Assembly (NCBI GenBank): GCA_002305335.1
Contig: DBQR01000019.1
Span: 64,139 to 74,194, forward strand
Direction of reading: 5' to 3'
From: Clostridiales bacterium UBA1389
GTDB taxonomy: Bacteria; Bacillota; Clostridia; Oscillospirales; CAG-382
Length of the DNA: 10,056 bases
In this document: piece after piece, positions 1 through 6,481 of the stretch
Layout of the letters: the number at the start of each line of letters is the position of its first letter
Numbering within the stretch: the stretch's first letter is position 1
Position numbers and translations under genes: made by a program
Notes under the pieces: model-generated
What the model saw: the letters and a program-made list of their open reading frames with translations, nothing else
Told to the model about the DNA's origin: nothing
Databases searched by the model: none

Positions 1-43
1 AAAAAACCGATGTGAAATAACTATAACAAAGCCCTATTTACAC

Positions 44-75
44 ATGCAGACTGGAATTAACCAGCCTGCATTTTT
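44..75 (+). terminator. Rho-independent terminator of an upstream gene
   Basis: ATGCAG (44-49) pairs with CTGCAT (66-71). After one A/C mismatch, CTGG (51-54) pairs with CCAG (61-64) around an AATTAA loop. A run of five T ends at 75. The T run is only on the + strand side, so this should end a + strand gene lying before the window. No coding sequence is visible between 1 and 44. Confidence 0.75.
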
Positions 76-137
76 CTATAAAACCAATCTTATAGGAATA
101 TAATTATAAAAATTTAACATATTTAACTTTAAGGATG

Positions 138-166
138 TTTACAAAACCCGCCTTCTGTGTTAAAAT
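138..166 (+). promoter_or_regulatory. Sigma-A promoter for the chromate transporter/lipoprotein unit
   Basis: TTTACA (138-143) and TAAAAT (161-166) are separated by exactly 17 bp. A TGT just before the -10 (158-160) makes it an extended -10. Transcription would start near 173, about 20 bases before the first start codon. No operator-like dyad stands out here. The AT-rich stretch at 76-137 has no gene that I can support. Confidence 0.7.
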
Positions 167-194
167 ATCAAAAAATCGCTTTAAAAAGGGATAA

Positions 195-755
195 ATGAAC
201 ACAAATAACAAAGTTTTAAAGCTGTTTCTTACCTTTCTTAAAATCGGAGCCTTCACCTTCGGGGGGGGCTACGCCATGATACCCCTTATTCACCGGGAAG
301 CGGCGGAAAAAAACAACTGGGTTACGGATGAGGAAATTATCGAAATGCTTGCGATTTCCGAATCCACCCCCGGCCCCATCGCCATAAATTCCGCCACTTT
401 TGTTGGTTATAAGGTTGCGGGGTTCTGGGGGGCGGCTTTTGCCACTCTCGGGGTGATAATCCCCTCTCTGGTAATTATAACGGTAATTGCCTTCTTTTTA
501 AGGAGCTTTTCCGAATACAAGGCGGTACGCTACGCCTTTACGGGTATCCGGGCGGGGGTTGCGGCACTGGTAATAAGAGCTTTTATCACCATGTCCAAAA
601 AATGCCCCAAAAACATTCTTGCCTATATTTTTGTTTTAACCGCCTTTGTTCTGGTTACCTTCTTTGATATTTCCGCCGTTCTTATAATCGCCTGCGGCGG
701 GGCTGCCGGACTTATCCTGACCTTTGCTTTTAGCGGAAAGGGGGAGGGGAAATGA
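195..755 (+). CDS. CHR-family chromate transporter, first half-size subunit
   Basis: This is a 186-residue integral membrane protein of the CHR (chromate ion transporter) superfamily. Its hallmarks are FGGG at residues 22-25, in the typical KIGAFTFGGGYAM context, and STPGP near 57-61 followed by a small-residue-rich GY/GF segment. The remainder is largely hydrophobic, with several membrane spans (about 80-107, 118-130, 140-180). Full-length ChrA has two such halves; here each half is its own gene, as in the paired short-chain CHR proteins of Bacillus. The family exports chromate or related oxyanions by a proton-linked mechanism, but the substrate cannot be read from sequence and sulfate-like anions are possible. 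The start is supported by AAGGG at 186-190. The stop overlaps the next start (ATGA, 752-755), so the halves are probably made together as a heterodimer. Confidence 0.92.
   Translation: MNTNNKVLKLFLTFLKIGAFTFGGGYAMIPLIHREAAEKNNWVTDEEIIEMLAISESTPGPIAINSATFVGYKVAGFWGAAFATLGVIIPSLVIITVIAFFLRSFSEYKAVRYAFTGIRAGVAALVIRAFITMSKKCPKNILAYIFVLTAFVLVTFFDISAVLIIACGGAAGLILTFAFSGKGEGK
249..278 (+). repeat. 30-bp direct repeat, copy 1 (other copy 794-823)
   Basis: Positions 249-278 and 794-823 match at 29 of 30 bases. Both encode the AFTFGGGYAM segment of the two CHR half-genes, in the same codon phase. A second shared 18-bp stretch lies at 360-377 and 902-919, coding for the ESTPGP motif. Conservation of an essential motif explains the protein match; identity at the DNA level also suggests recent duplication or gene conversion. 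Confidence 0.85.
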
Positions 756-1333
756 TTTATCTTGAACTGTTCTATGTGTTTTTTAAGATAGGCGCCTTCA
801 CCTTCGGGGGAGGCTACGCCATGCTCCCCTTTATTCAGCAGGAGGTTATAGCAAGAGGCTGGCTTACTCTTGAGGAAATAACCGACTTTATTGCGGTAAG
901 CGAATCCACCCCCGGCCCCTTTGCGGTGAACATCGCCACCTATATAGGGGTGGAAAAAGGGGGAGTTCCGGGGGGAATCGTCGCCACCTTGGGGGTGGTG
1001 CTCCCTTCCTTCGTAATAATACTCATTGTGGCAAGGTTTTTCTTTAAGTTCAGGGAAAATAAATATATTTCGGGAATATTAAACGGAATAAAGCCCGTGG
1101 CAATAGGCCTTATTGCCGCCGCCGCCTATTCCATTTTCAGAGGGGTGTTCATTGCGGGAAAAACCGGCCTGGGAAGCTTTGCCGACTATACCTTTATTTA
1201 TTCGGCGGTCATTTTTATAACCAGCCTTGTTCTGGTGTTAAGAAAAAAATCCCCTGTCCTCGCCATAGGCATTTCCGCCGCTTTCGGCATAGCCGCCGGA
1301 TATGCGGGGGAGGCTCTGGGGTTAGTGAAATAG
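752..1333 (+). CDS. CHR-family chromate transporter, second half-size subunit
   Basis: This is a 193-residue membrane protein homologous to the preceding gene. It has FGGG at residues 18-21 and STPGP around 52-56, then hydrophobic spans near 75-97, 115-130, 148-163 and 168-185. A GGGGAGGGGAAATG ribosome site lies inside the end of the first gene, and the ATGA overlap indicates translational coupling. It should be the partner half of the transporter, with the opposite membrane orientation expected of paired CHR halves; that orientation is family knowledge and is not shown by this sequence. A 30-bp stretch is nearly identical to the first gene (see repeats). Chromate as the actual substrate is unproven. 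Confidence 0.92.
   Translation: MIYLELFYVFFKIGAFTFGGGYAMLPFIQQEVIARGWLTLEEITDFIAVSESTPGPFAVNIATYIGVEKGGVPGGIVATLGVVLPSFVIILIVARFFFKFRENKYISGILNGIKPVAIGLIAAAAYSIFRGVFIAGKTGLGSFADYTFIYSAVIFITSLVLVLRKKSPVLAIGISAAFGIAAGYAGEALGLVK
794..823 (+). repeat. 30-bp direct repeat, copy 2 (other copy 249-278)
   Basis: This is the second copy, with one mismatch: an A at 811 interrupts what is an eight-G run in copy 1. Recombination between the copies would remove 545 bp and leave a single in-frame CHR gene, because both copies start on a codon boundary of their own gene. Confidence 0.85.
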
Positions 1334-1365
1334 CAGACCCTACTACACAGCGAAAGGAAAATATA

Positions 1366-4300
1366 ATGAAAAAACTGTCACTGCTTATCGCTCTTCTGAT
1401 GCTGGTAACCACCTTCCTTGTGGCCTGCGGAGGCGGCAACGGAGAGGAATCTAAGGACCAGTCTTTAACCGGAAGTTCCGAAGGAAGCGTTACCGGCGAA
1501 TCCTCGGACGAATCTACGGAGGAATCCACCGACGAATCCTCGGGAGGGGAATCCAGCGAGGATGAACCGGAAGAATACCAGTACGCCACAATCGTTTCCT
1601 CGGGTAAGCCCTATACGACTTCGATAACTCCCGGGGAATCCTACCCCGACAGCTACGGCAGCGAACTCACCGACGGCCTGTTCGCTCCCGTCACCGGTGT
1701 GGGCTATTCCGACAGCAAGCTGGTGGGCTATGCTCCGGGAATCGAGTCCGACTGTAAAATAATAGTTGACCTTGAAGAAGAGATGTCAAGGCTTTATGAA
1801 TTCCGGGTAAGCTACCTTGCCGCTAATGTGGCGGGAATCGCTCCCCCCAACGGCATTACCGTTTACATATCGGACAACGGGGAAGACTGGGAACGGGTAG
1901 GAAGGTGCCAGCTGCCGGTTTACGAAGGCGACACCATGCAGATTGCCGTCCTCACCCTTAAGCGGTCTGTTTCCGCCCGCTATGTAAGGTTCAGCGTGAC
2001 CAAGGGTTCGGCATGGATATTCCTTGACGAGGTTATGGTTGTGGCCGACATCCTTTCCCAGAATCTGAGGGAGGAATGGGTCAAGGCAATAAACGAAAGA
2101 TACAACGGGGAGGAATTGACTGCCGACCAGCGGACGGAAGCCCTTAAGGCAATCTCCGGAGAAAAAGCAGACCGCAGCCTTTACCGTAACAACATCGCCA
2201 AGGGGCGTCCCTACACCACCACCGGAAACATCGACAATAACCATCCCGATGAAAATAAAACCCTTACCGATGGCAAAATAAGCCAGTACCTTGAGGGAAA
2301 AACCTGGGTGGGCTTTAAGGGCGGCGAGGAAATGGATATAATAGTGTCCTTTTCCAATGTAAGAGAAGATATTTCCGGCTTTGAGCTTTACGCCTACAAT
2401 AATCCCGTTACCGGAATTTCCTTCCCCTATTCGGTGGTTGTTTCGGTGTCGGACGACAAAAAGGAATGGACCCAGGTGGGAAGAATCTACGCCCCCACCG
2501 ACAACAGTCAGGAGGTTTTCACCTTTGTCCTTGAGCTGGAATATCAGATTAAGGCAAGGCATGTCAAATTCACCCTTACCCAGACCGACTGTGATGCCTT
2601 CTATGTGGAGGAAGTGGCGGTTATCGCCTATATGGAGGAGCCCGAAAGCCAGACCCTTTATCCCCCCGTTTCCCTCCCGGAAATCAGCAAGGACGAATAC
2701 TGGCCCTCCACCGAACCGGACTATAACGACACAATAAACCTAATTTCCGGTCTTACCCCCCAGCTTTCCAACGCCACCAAGGTGGACGAAGAATTCTGGA
2801 ACAACAATACCCCCATGAATTCAACCCTTATGACCGACGGGGTTTATTCGACTTCCACCGATATTCATAACGGAATATTTTTCAAATTCAATCAGGGCGC
2901 CCACCGGGACGTATTCTTTGATTTGAAAAAGCTGTCCGCGGTTTCTGCCTTCAAGGTCAGCTTTACCCAAAATACCTCCTGGGCGGTGAAAGCCCCCGAA
3001 TATGTAAGCATCTTCCTTTCCGCCGACGGAAAAACCTGGTATACCGCCGGCATAATGAAGCTGACTGTCCCGGTGGACCCCGGGCTGGCAAGGAACGAAC
3101 TCACCCTTGATACTCCGGTGGCTGCCCGCTTTGTCTGCTTCGCCTTCGACATGGGGGCATGGGCGGGCTGCGACGAGCTTGAGGTGCTGGGAACCAAAAA
3201 AGTTGGTTCGTCCGCCAAAGCCCTTAAAGACAGCGGCTTTGATGTAAAGGAAAAATTCATGGTGGGCAAATATGCCTCTCCCGACAAGGACCTTCTGGGC
3301 GGGGTTGAGGATCTGTACCTGGTTTATCATTCAAGGTCGGTAAAGCGTACCCCCGCTGATTTACTTCCTGCTTTAGCTTATATCGGCACCGACGGGGAAA
3401 TCAAGGACACATTGTTCGACGGCTTTTTGTTCCTTCTTTCCGGGGGATTTGCTTCCGGATACGGCGGCTACAACGGCTATAACAAATCCGACTGCGACTG
3501 GCTTATTTCCACCCTCTTTGAGGAAAACTTCAATATAAACGCCCTTGAGGAGGCCGCCGGTCAGGTTAAGGCGGCGCTGAACAAGCCCGATTATAAGTTC
3601 AAATTCTATATGACACTGTATTATCCCAAGAACGGTTCCAGCTTCGGCGACCTTGACGGGGACGGCAAAACCGACACTTTGAGTACCCTTGAGGACAGGT
3701 TAGCAGCGGTGGAGCATCTGATGGACAGGTTCGAGGCCGAGCTTGCCAAGCATAATTACAATAATATTGAATTTTGCGGCTACTACTGGTATCACGAGGC
3801 AGCCTCCCTTGTCGACAACGATATGGAACTGTTAAACGGGGTAAGCGGCCTGGTGCATGAACACGGCTACCAGTTCTTCTGGATTCCCTATTATGTGGCA
3901 TCCGGTTATTCCATCTGGGCGGAACTGGGCTTTGACGTGGTCTGTATGCAGCCCAACTATGCTTTCGGGCTTGACCGTCCCATATCCCATATCATAAACA
4001 CCGCCAATCTTGCCAAGCGTTACGGCATGGGGATTGAAATCGAAATAGACACCCAGGCTTTGTATAATGATTTATATCTCCAGAGATATTTAGATTACCT
4101 TGAATACAGCGTCTACTACGGCTATATGGAAGACTGCATTCATATGTACTACATGGGCTTTACCGATATCAACAAAGCCTGCGAATCAGAATCCCCCAAG
4201 ATAAGGCTGATTTACGATTACACCTACCAGTTTATAAAAGGAACCCTTGACATCATCCCCGACGGTGTGGATTTGATAACGGTTGAGGCAGCCAAAGACA

Positions 4301-4518
4301 CTCCCCTGAATGAAACCCTTAACCCCGGGGAGGACGAAACCAAACTGTTTAAGATACTTACCTCCCCGACCCACGGGACGGTGACCATAAACGCCGACGG
4401 CTCCTTCACCTACTACCCCGACAAGGACTATACCGGCACCGATGAATTTTACTATGTGTATTCCGAATTTTTAGGCTTTTCCGAATCCTGCAGGGTTACG
4501 ATAACCGTTAAGGAATAA
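1366..4518 (+). CDS. DUF4855 surface lipoprotein with three discoidin-like domains
   Basis: This 1050-residue exported lipoprotein begins with a signal peptide (KK, then a hydrophobic run) ending in the lipobox LVAC, so Cys21 is the lipid anchor. Residues 22-70 are an acidic Ser/Glu/Asp linker. Three repeated beta-rich domains follow, at about 73-228, 275-422 and 458-612. Each contains a V-x-I/V-S-D/A-D-x-K/E-x-W strand pattern and an A-R-x-V-x-F near its end, as in F5/8 type C (discoidin) carbohydrate-binding modules. Residues about 646-962 match DUF4855, with W/Y-rich strands, an EF-hand-like D762/D764/D766/D770 loop, YYWYHEA (E811) and GIEIEID (E891, E893). Residues about 966-1050 form a cadherin/Ig-like domain (HGTVTINADGSFTY pattern). 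AAAGGAAA at 1353-1360 supports the start, and the gene follows the CHR pair by 32 bp. I infer a cell-surface glycan-binding or glycan-cleaving role; no enzyme activity is proven for DUF4855 as far as I know. Confidence 0.85.
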   Translation: MKKLSLLIALLMLVTTFLVACGGGNGEESKDQSLTGSSEGSVTGESSDESTEESTDESSGGESSEDEPEEYQYATIVSSGKPYTTSITPGESYPDSYGSELTDGLFAPVTGVGYSDSKLVGYAPGIESDCKIIVDLEEEMSRLYEFRVSYLAANVAGIAPPNGITVYISDNGEDWERVGRCQLPVYEGDTMQIAVLTLKRSVSARYVRFSVTKGSAWIFLDEVMVVADILSQNLREEWVKAINERYNGEELTADQRTEALKAISGEKADRSLYRNNIAKGRPYTTTGNIDNNHPDENKTLTDGKISQYLEGKTWVGFKGGEEMDIIVSFSNVREDISGFELYAYNNPVTGISFPYSVVVSVSDDKKEWTQVGRIYAPTDNSQEVFTFVLELEYQIKARHVKFTLTQTDCDAFYVEEVAVIAYMEEPESQTLYPPVSLPEISKDEYWPSTEPDYNDTINLISGLTPQLSNATKVDEEFWNNNTPMNSTLMTDGVYSTSTDIHNGIFFKFNQGAHRDVFFDLKKLSAVSAFKVSFTQNTSWAVKAPEYVSIFLSADGKTWYTAGIMKLTVPVDPGLARNELTLDTPVAARFVCFAFDMGAWAGCDELEVLGTKKVGSSAKALKDSGFDVKEKFMVGKYASPDKDLLGGVEDLYLVYHSRSVKRTPADLLPALAYIGTDGEIKDTLFDGFLFLLSGGFASGYGGYNGYNKSDCDWLISTLFEENFNINALEEAAGQVKAALNKPDYKFKFYMTLYYPKNGSSFGDLDGDGKTDTLSTLEDRLAAVEHLMDRFEAELAKHNYNNIEFCGYYWYHEAASLVDNDMELLNGVSGLVHEHGYQFFWIPYYVASGYSIWAELGFDVVCMQPNYAFGLDRPISHIINTANLAKRYGMGIEIEIDTQALYNDLYLQRYLDYLEYSVYYGYMEDCIHMYYMGFTDINKACESESPKIRLIYDYTYQFIKGTLDIIPDGVDLITVEAAKDTPLNETLNPGEDETKLFKILTSPTHGTVTINADGSFTYYPDKDYTGTDEFYYVYSEFLGFSESCRVTITVKE
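1498..1560 (+). repeat. 12-bp tandem repeat coding an acidic Ser/Glu linker
   Basis: Four head-to-tail units of 12 bp begin with GAATC (1498, 1510, 1522, 1534). After one inserted GGG codon there is a fifth unit (1549-1560). Each unit encodes four residues of the type E-S-S/T-D/E. The repeats sit in the linker just after the lipid anchor, where a change in unit number would alter the spacing from the membrane without shifting frame. Confidence 0.8.
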
Positions 4519-4535
4519 CAAACCGATATAAATTG

Positions 4536-4569
4536 AAAAATAAAGCTGCCGAAAGCGGCTTTATTTTTT
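4536..4569 (+). terminator. Strong Rho-independent terminator after the lipoprotein gene
   Basis: AAAAATAAAGCTGC (4536-4549) pairs with GCGGCTTTATTTTT (4555-4568), with one T-G wobble, around a CGAAA loop. A T-rich tail follows. It begins 17 bases after the lipoprotein stop codon and ends about 10 bases before the rrf2 promoter, so it separates the two transcription units. Confidence 0.93.
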
Positions 4570-4578
4570 ATTTCCGTA

Positions 4579-4607
4579 TTGAAATCCTACCAAAATGATG
4601 GTATTAT
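4579..4607 (+). promoter_or_regulatory. Promoter of the rrf2 gene
   Basis: TTGAAA (4579-4584) and TATTAT (4602-4607) are 17 bp apart, with a TGG extension (4599-4601). A ribosome site, AAAGGAGG (4617-4624), lies seven bases before the ATG at 4632, giving a very short leader. Confidence 0.85.
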
Positions 4608-4611
4608 AGGA
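4584..4611 (+). promoter_or_regulatory. Putative Rrf2 operator overlapping the rrf2 promoter
   Basis: A dyad TACCA (4588-4592) / TGGTA (4599-4603) is flanked by AT pairs (4584-4585 and 4606-4607). A second, offset pair, TCCTA (4585-4589) / TAGGA (4607-4611), spans 27 bp. Both cover the spacer and -10, so a protein bound here would block RNA polymerase. Rrf2 regulators of the IscR/CymR group commonly control their own genes through AT-rich dyads of about this size. Binding by the adjacent gene product is inferred, not shown. Confidence 0.5.
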
Positions 4612-4631
4612 ATTACAAAGGAGGTTTATTT

Positions 4632-5063
4632 ATGCTTATTTCAACAAAGGGACGCTATGCCTTAAGGGTTATGATAGATTTAGCGGAACACGATACCGGG
4701 GAATATATCCCCCTGAATGAAATCGCCCAGAGACAGGACATTTCCGAAAAATATCTTGAAAGCATTATTTCAATCCTTTCCAAAGCCGGCTATTTAAGCG
4801 GCTTAAGGGGAAAGGGGGGCGGGTACAGGCTTACCAGAAAGCCCTCCCAGTATACCGTGGGGGGTATTCTCAAGCTTACCGAAGGCTCCCTTGCCCCCGT
4901 CGCCTGCCTTGGGGAAACGAAAAACATATGCCAACGGGCGGCGGAATGCAAAACCCTCCCCGTCTGGGAAAAGCTGGACAAACTTATCGACGAATATCTG
5001 GAAAGCATAACCCTTGCCGATATTGCCTGCTCCACCACAGAGCAGAATAACTACGTAATCTGA
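4632..5063 (+). CDS. Rrf2-family transcriptional regulator, IscR-like
   Basis: This 143-residue regulator starts with the family signature MLISTKGRYALRVMIDLA. A winged helix follows, with the recognition helix around residues 37-52 (ISEKYLESIISILSKAG) and the wing GLRGKGGGYRL at 57-67. C92, C100 and C106 form a cluster like the Fe-S ligands of IscR (C92, C98, C104 in E. coli), but with a longer first gap, and the IscR His ligand position is Leu here. CymR-type cysteine regulators lack this triad, so a Fe-S or redox-sensing form is favoured. Its neighbours (metY, cysK, nifS, iscU, nadA) point to sensing of Fe-S or cysteine status. The strong ribosome site at 4617-4624 fixes the start. The name iscR would fit but is not certain, so the symbol is left empty. 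Confidence 0.92.
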   Translation: MLISTKGRYALRVMIDLAEHDTGEYIPLNEIAQRQDISEKYLESIISILSKAGYLSGLRGKGGGYRLTRKPSQYTVGGILKLTEGSLAPVACLGETKNICQRAAECKTLPVWEKLDKLIDEYLESITLADIACSTTEQNNYVI

Positions 5064-5082
5064 AAAATTTTTTAAATTTCTA

Positions 5083-5111
5083 TTGACAGGCAAAAAATGC
5101 TATGATATAAT
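5083..5111 (+). promoter_or_regulatory. Full-consensus promoter of metY
   Basis: TTGACA (5083-5088), a 17-bp spacer and TATAAT (5106-5111) are all exact consensus, with a TG (5103-5104) extended -10 as well. It lies 19 bases after the rrf2 stop codon. Such a strong core promoter is usually held in check by a repressor, and a dyad lies directly downstream. Confidence 0.93.
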
Positions 5112-5118
5112 GCATATA

Positions 5119-5139
5119 AACCTACAGGGATAGTATGTT
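5119..5139 (+). promoter_or_regulatory. Putative operator at the metY transcription start
   Basis: AACCTAC (5119-5125), seven bases, then GTATGTT (5133-5139) form an inverted repeat matching at six of seven positions, centred at 5129. It covers the expected start of transcription. It shares CCTAC and GTAT elements with the dyad in the rrf2 promoter, but with spacing shorter by three bases, so the two may or may not be the same site. Confidence 0.45.
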
Positions 5140-5161
5140 ATTAATTAACGGAGGAAAAACC

Positions 5162-6445
5162 ATGTCAGACTACAGATTTGAAACTTTACAGGTCCACGCA
5201 GGACAGGAATCCCCCGACCCCGCCACCGACGCCCGGGCGGTTCCCATCTACGCCACCACATCCTATGTTTTCAGGGATTCCGAACAGGCGGCAGCCCGCT
5301 TTGCCCTGAAGGAAGGGGGAAACATCTATACCCGTCTTATGAACCCTACCTCCGACGTGCTTGAAAAACGCATTACAGCCCTTGAAGGGGGAGCAGCCGC
5401 CCTTGCCACAGCGACGGGAGCTGCGGCGGTGGACTACGCCATAAGAAACATTGCCAAAGCGGGGGACCATATCGTATCCTCCGAAACCATTTACGGCGGC
5501 ACCTATAATTATTTTGCTAACACCCTTACCGAATCGGGGGTTGAAACCACCTTCGTTGACGGAAGTAATCCGGAAAATTTCGAAAAAGCCATAAAATCCA
5601 ACACAAAAGCCGTATTTCTCGAATCCTTGGGAAACCCCAATTCGGAAATTATCGACATAGAAGCGGTTGCCGGAATCGCTCACCGGCACGGTATTCCCCT
5701 GCTGGTGGACAATACCTTTGCCACCCCCTTCCTTTTCCGTCCCCTTGAGCACGGGGCGGACATCATAATCCATTCCGCCACCAAATTCATAGGCGGCCAC
5801 GGTACGGTTTTAGGGGGGCTTATAGTTGACGGAGGTAAATTCGACTGGACGCAGAACGATAAATTCCCCGGCCTTTCAAAGCCCAATCCATCCTATCACG
5901 GGGTTGTGTTTGCCGGCGCCTGCGGGAACGTGGCATATGCGGTTAAAATCCGCACCACCCTTATGAGGGATACGGGGGCGGCAATTTCCCCCTTCAACTC
6001 CTTCCTGCTTTTACAGGGACTTGAAACACTGTCTTTGCGGGTGGAACGCCATGTTTCAAACGCTTTGAAGGTGGTGGAATTTTTAAATAATCATCCCCTG
6101 GTGGAAAGGGTAAACCACCCCTCCCTGTCGGCAGGGAAAACCAAGGAGCTTTATAATAAATACTACCCCAACGGAGGCGGCTCCATCTTCACCTTTGAGT
6201 TAAAGGGCACCGAGGAACAGGCAAAGCGGTTTACCGAATCGCTGAAGCTGTTTTCCCTCCTTGCCAATGTGGCGGACGTGAAATCCCTTGTAATCCACCC
6301 CGCCTCCACCACTCATTCCCAGTTGTCCGCCGAAGAGCTGGCAAGCGCGGGAATTAAGCCCACCACCATCAGGCTTTCGGTGGGTACCGAACACATTGAC
6401 GATATTATCGACGACCTTAAACAGGGTTTTGATTCTATACAGTGA
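5162..6445 (+). CDS. metY: O-acetylhomoserine sulfhydrylase
   Basis: This cytosolic PLP enzyme makes L-homocysteine from O-acetyl-L-homoserine and sulfide, the direct sulfhydrylation route to methionine. It has 427 residues, the usual MetY length. It starts FETLQVHAG and contains IYTRLMNPT (Y56, R58, phosphate binding), LVDNTFATP with D183 (PLP ring nitrogen), and SATKFIGGHG with K208 as the Schiff-base lysine. HPASTTHSQL and IRLSVGTEH near the C-terminus are typical of the Cys/Met metabolism PLP family. A start at 5135 is also open, but GGAGG at 5150-5154 lies inside that extension and is seven bases from the 5162 ATG, so 5162 is chosen. Cystathionine gamma-synthase is a less likely alternative. 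It is the first gene after its own strong promoter. Confidence 0.94.
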   Translation: MSDYRFETLQVHAGQESPDPATDARAVPIYATTSYVFRDSEQAAARFALKEGGNIYTRLMNPTSDVLEKRITALEGGAAALATATGAAAVDYAIRNIAKAGDHIVSSETIYGGTYNYFANTLTESGVETTFVDGSNPENFEKAIKSNTKAVFLESLGNPNSEIIDIEAVAGIAHRHGIPLLVDNTFATPFLFRPLEHGADIIIHSATKFIGGHGTVLGGLIVDGGKFDWTQNDKFPGLSKPNPSYHGVVFAGACGNVAYAVKIRTTLMRDTGAAISPFNSFLLLQGLETLSLRVERHVSNALKVVEFLNNHPLVERVNHPSLSAGKTKELYNKYYPNGGGSIFTFELKGTEEQAKRFTESLKLFSLLANVADVKSLVIHPASTTHSQLSAEELASAGIKPTTIRLSVGTEHIDDIIDDLKQGFDSIQ

Positions 6446-6481
6446 CAATCTTTTACATTACTTTGAAAGGAGTAAATTACC

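Noticed and set aside
76..137. A second promoter in the AT-rich stretch before the first gene
   Set aside because: TATAAT occurs at 99-104, but no -35-like sequence lies at a suitable distance.
1215..1589. Minus-strand reading frame of 124 codons
   Set aside because: It is a shadow of the second CHR gene and the Ser/Glu repeat; its Ser/Asp-rich product comes from the 12-bp repeats read backwards.
1786..2562. Minus-strand reading frame of 258 codons inside the lipoprotein gene
   Set aside because: It has no recognisable domain, no ribosome site and lies wholly opposite a clearly coding frame with lipobox and domain repeats.
2381..2737. Plus-strand frame of 118 codons inside the lipoprotein gene
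   Set aside because: It is an Arg/Pro-rich out-of-frame reading typical of a shadow frame.
5135..5161. Upstream ATG giving metY nine extra residues
   Set aside because: The ribosome site GGAGG (5150-5154) lies within the extension, and the family normally begins at the 5162 ATG.
5112..5161. SAM, T-box or other riboswitch before metY
   Set aside because: The leader from the expected transcription start to the ATG is only about 45 bases, too short for these elements.
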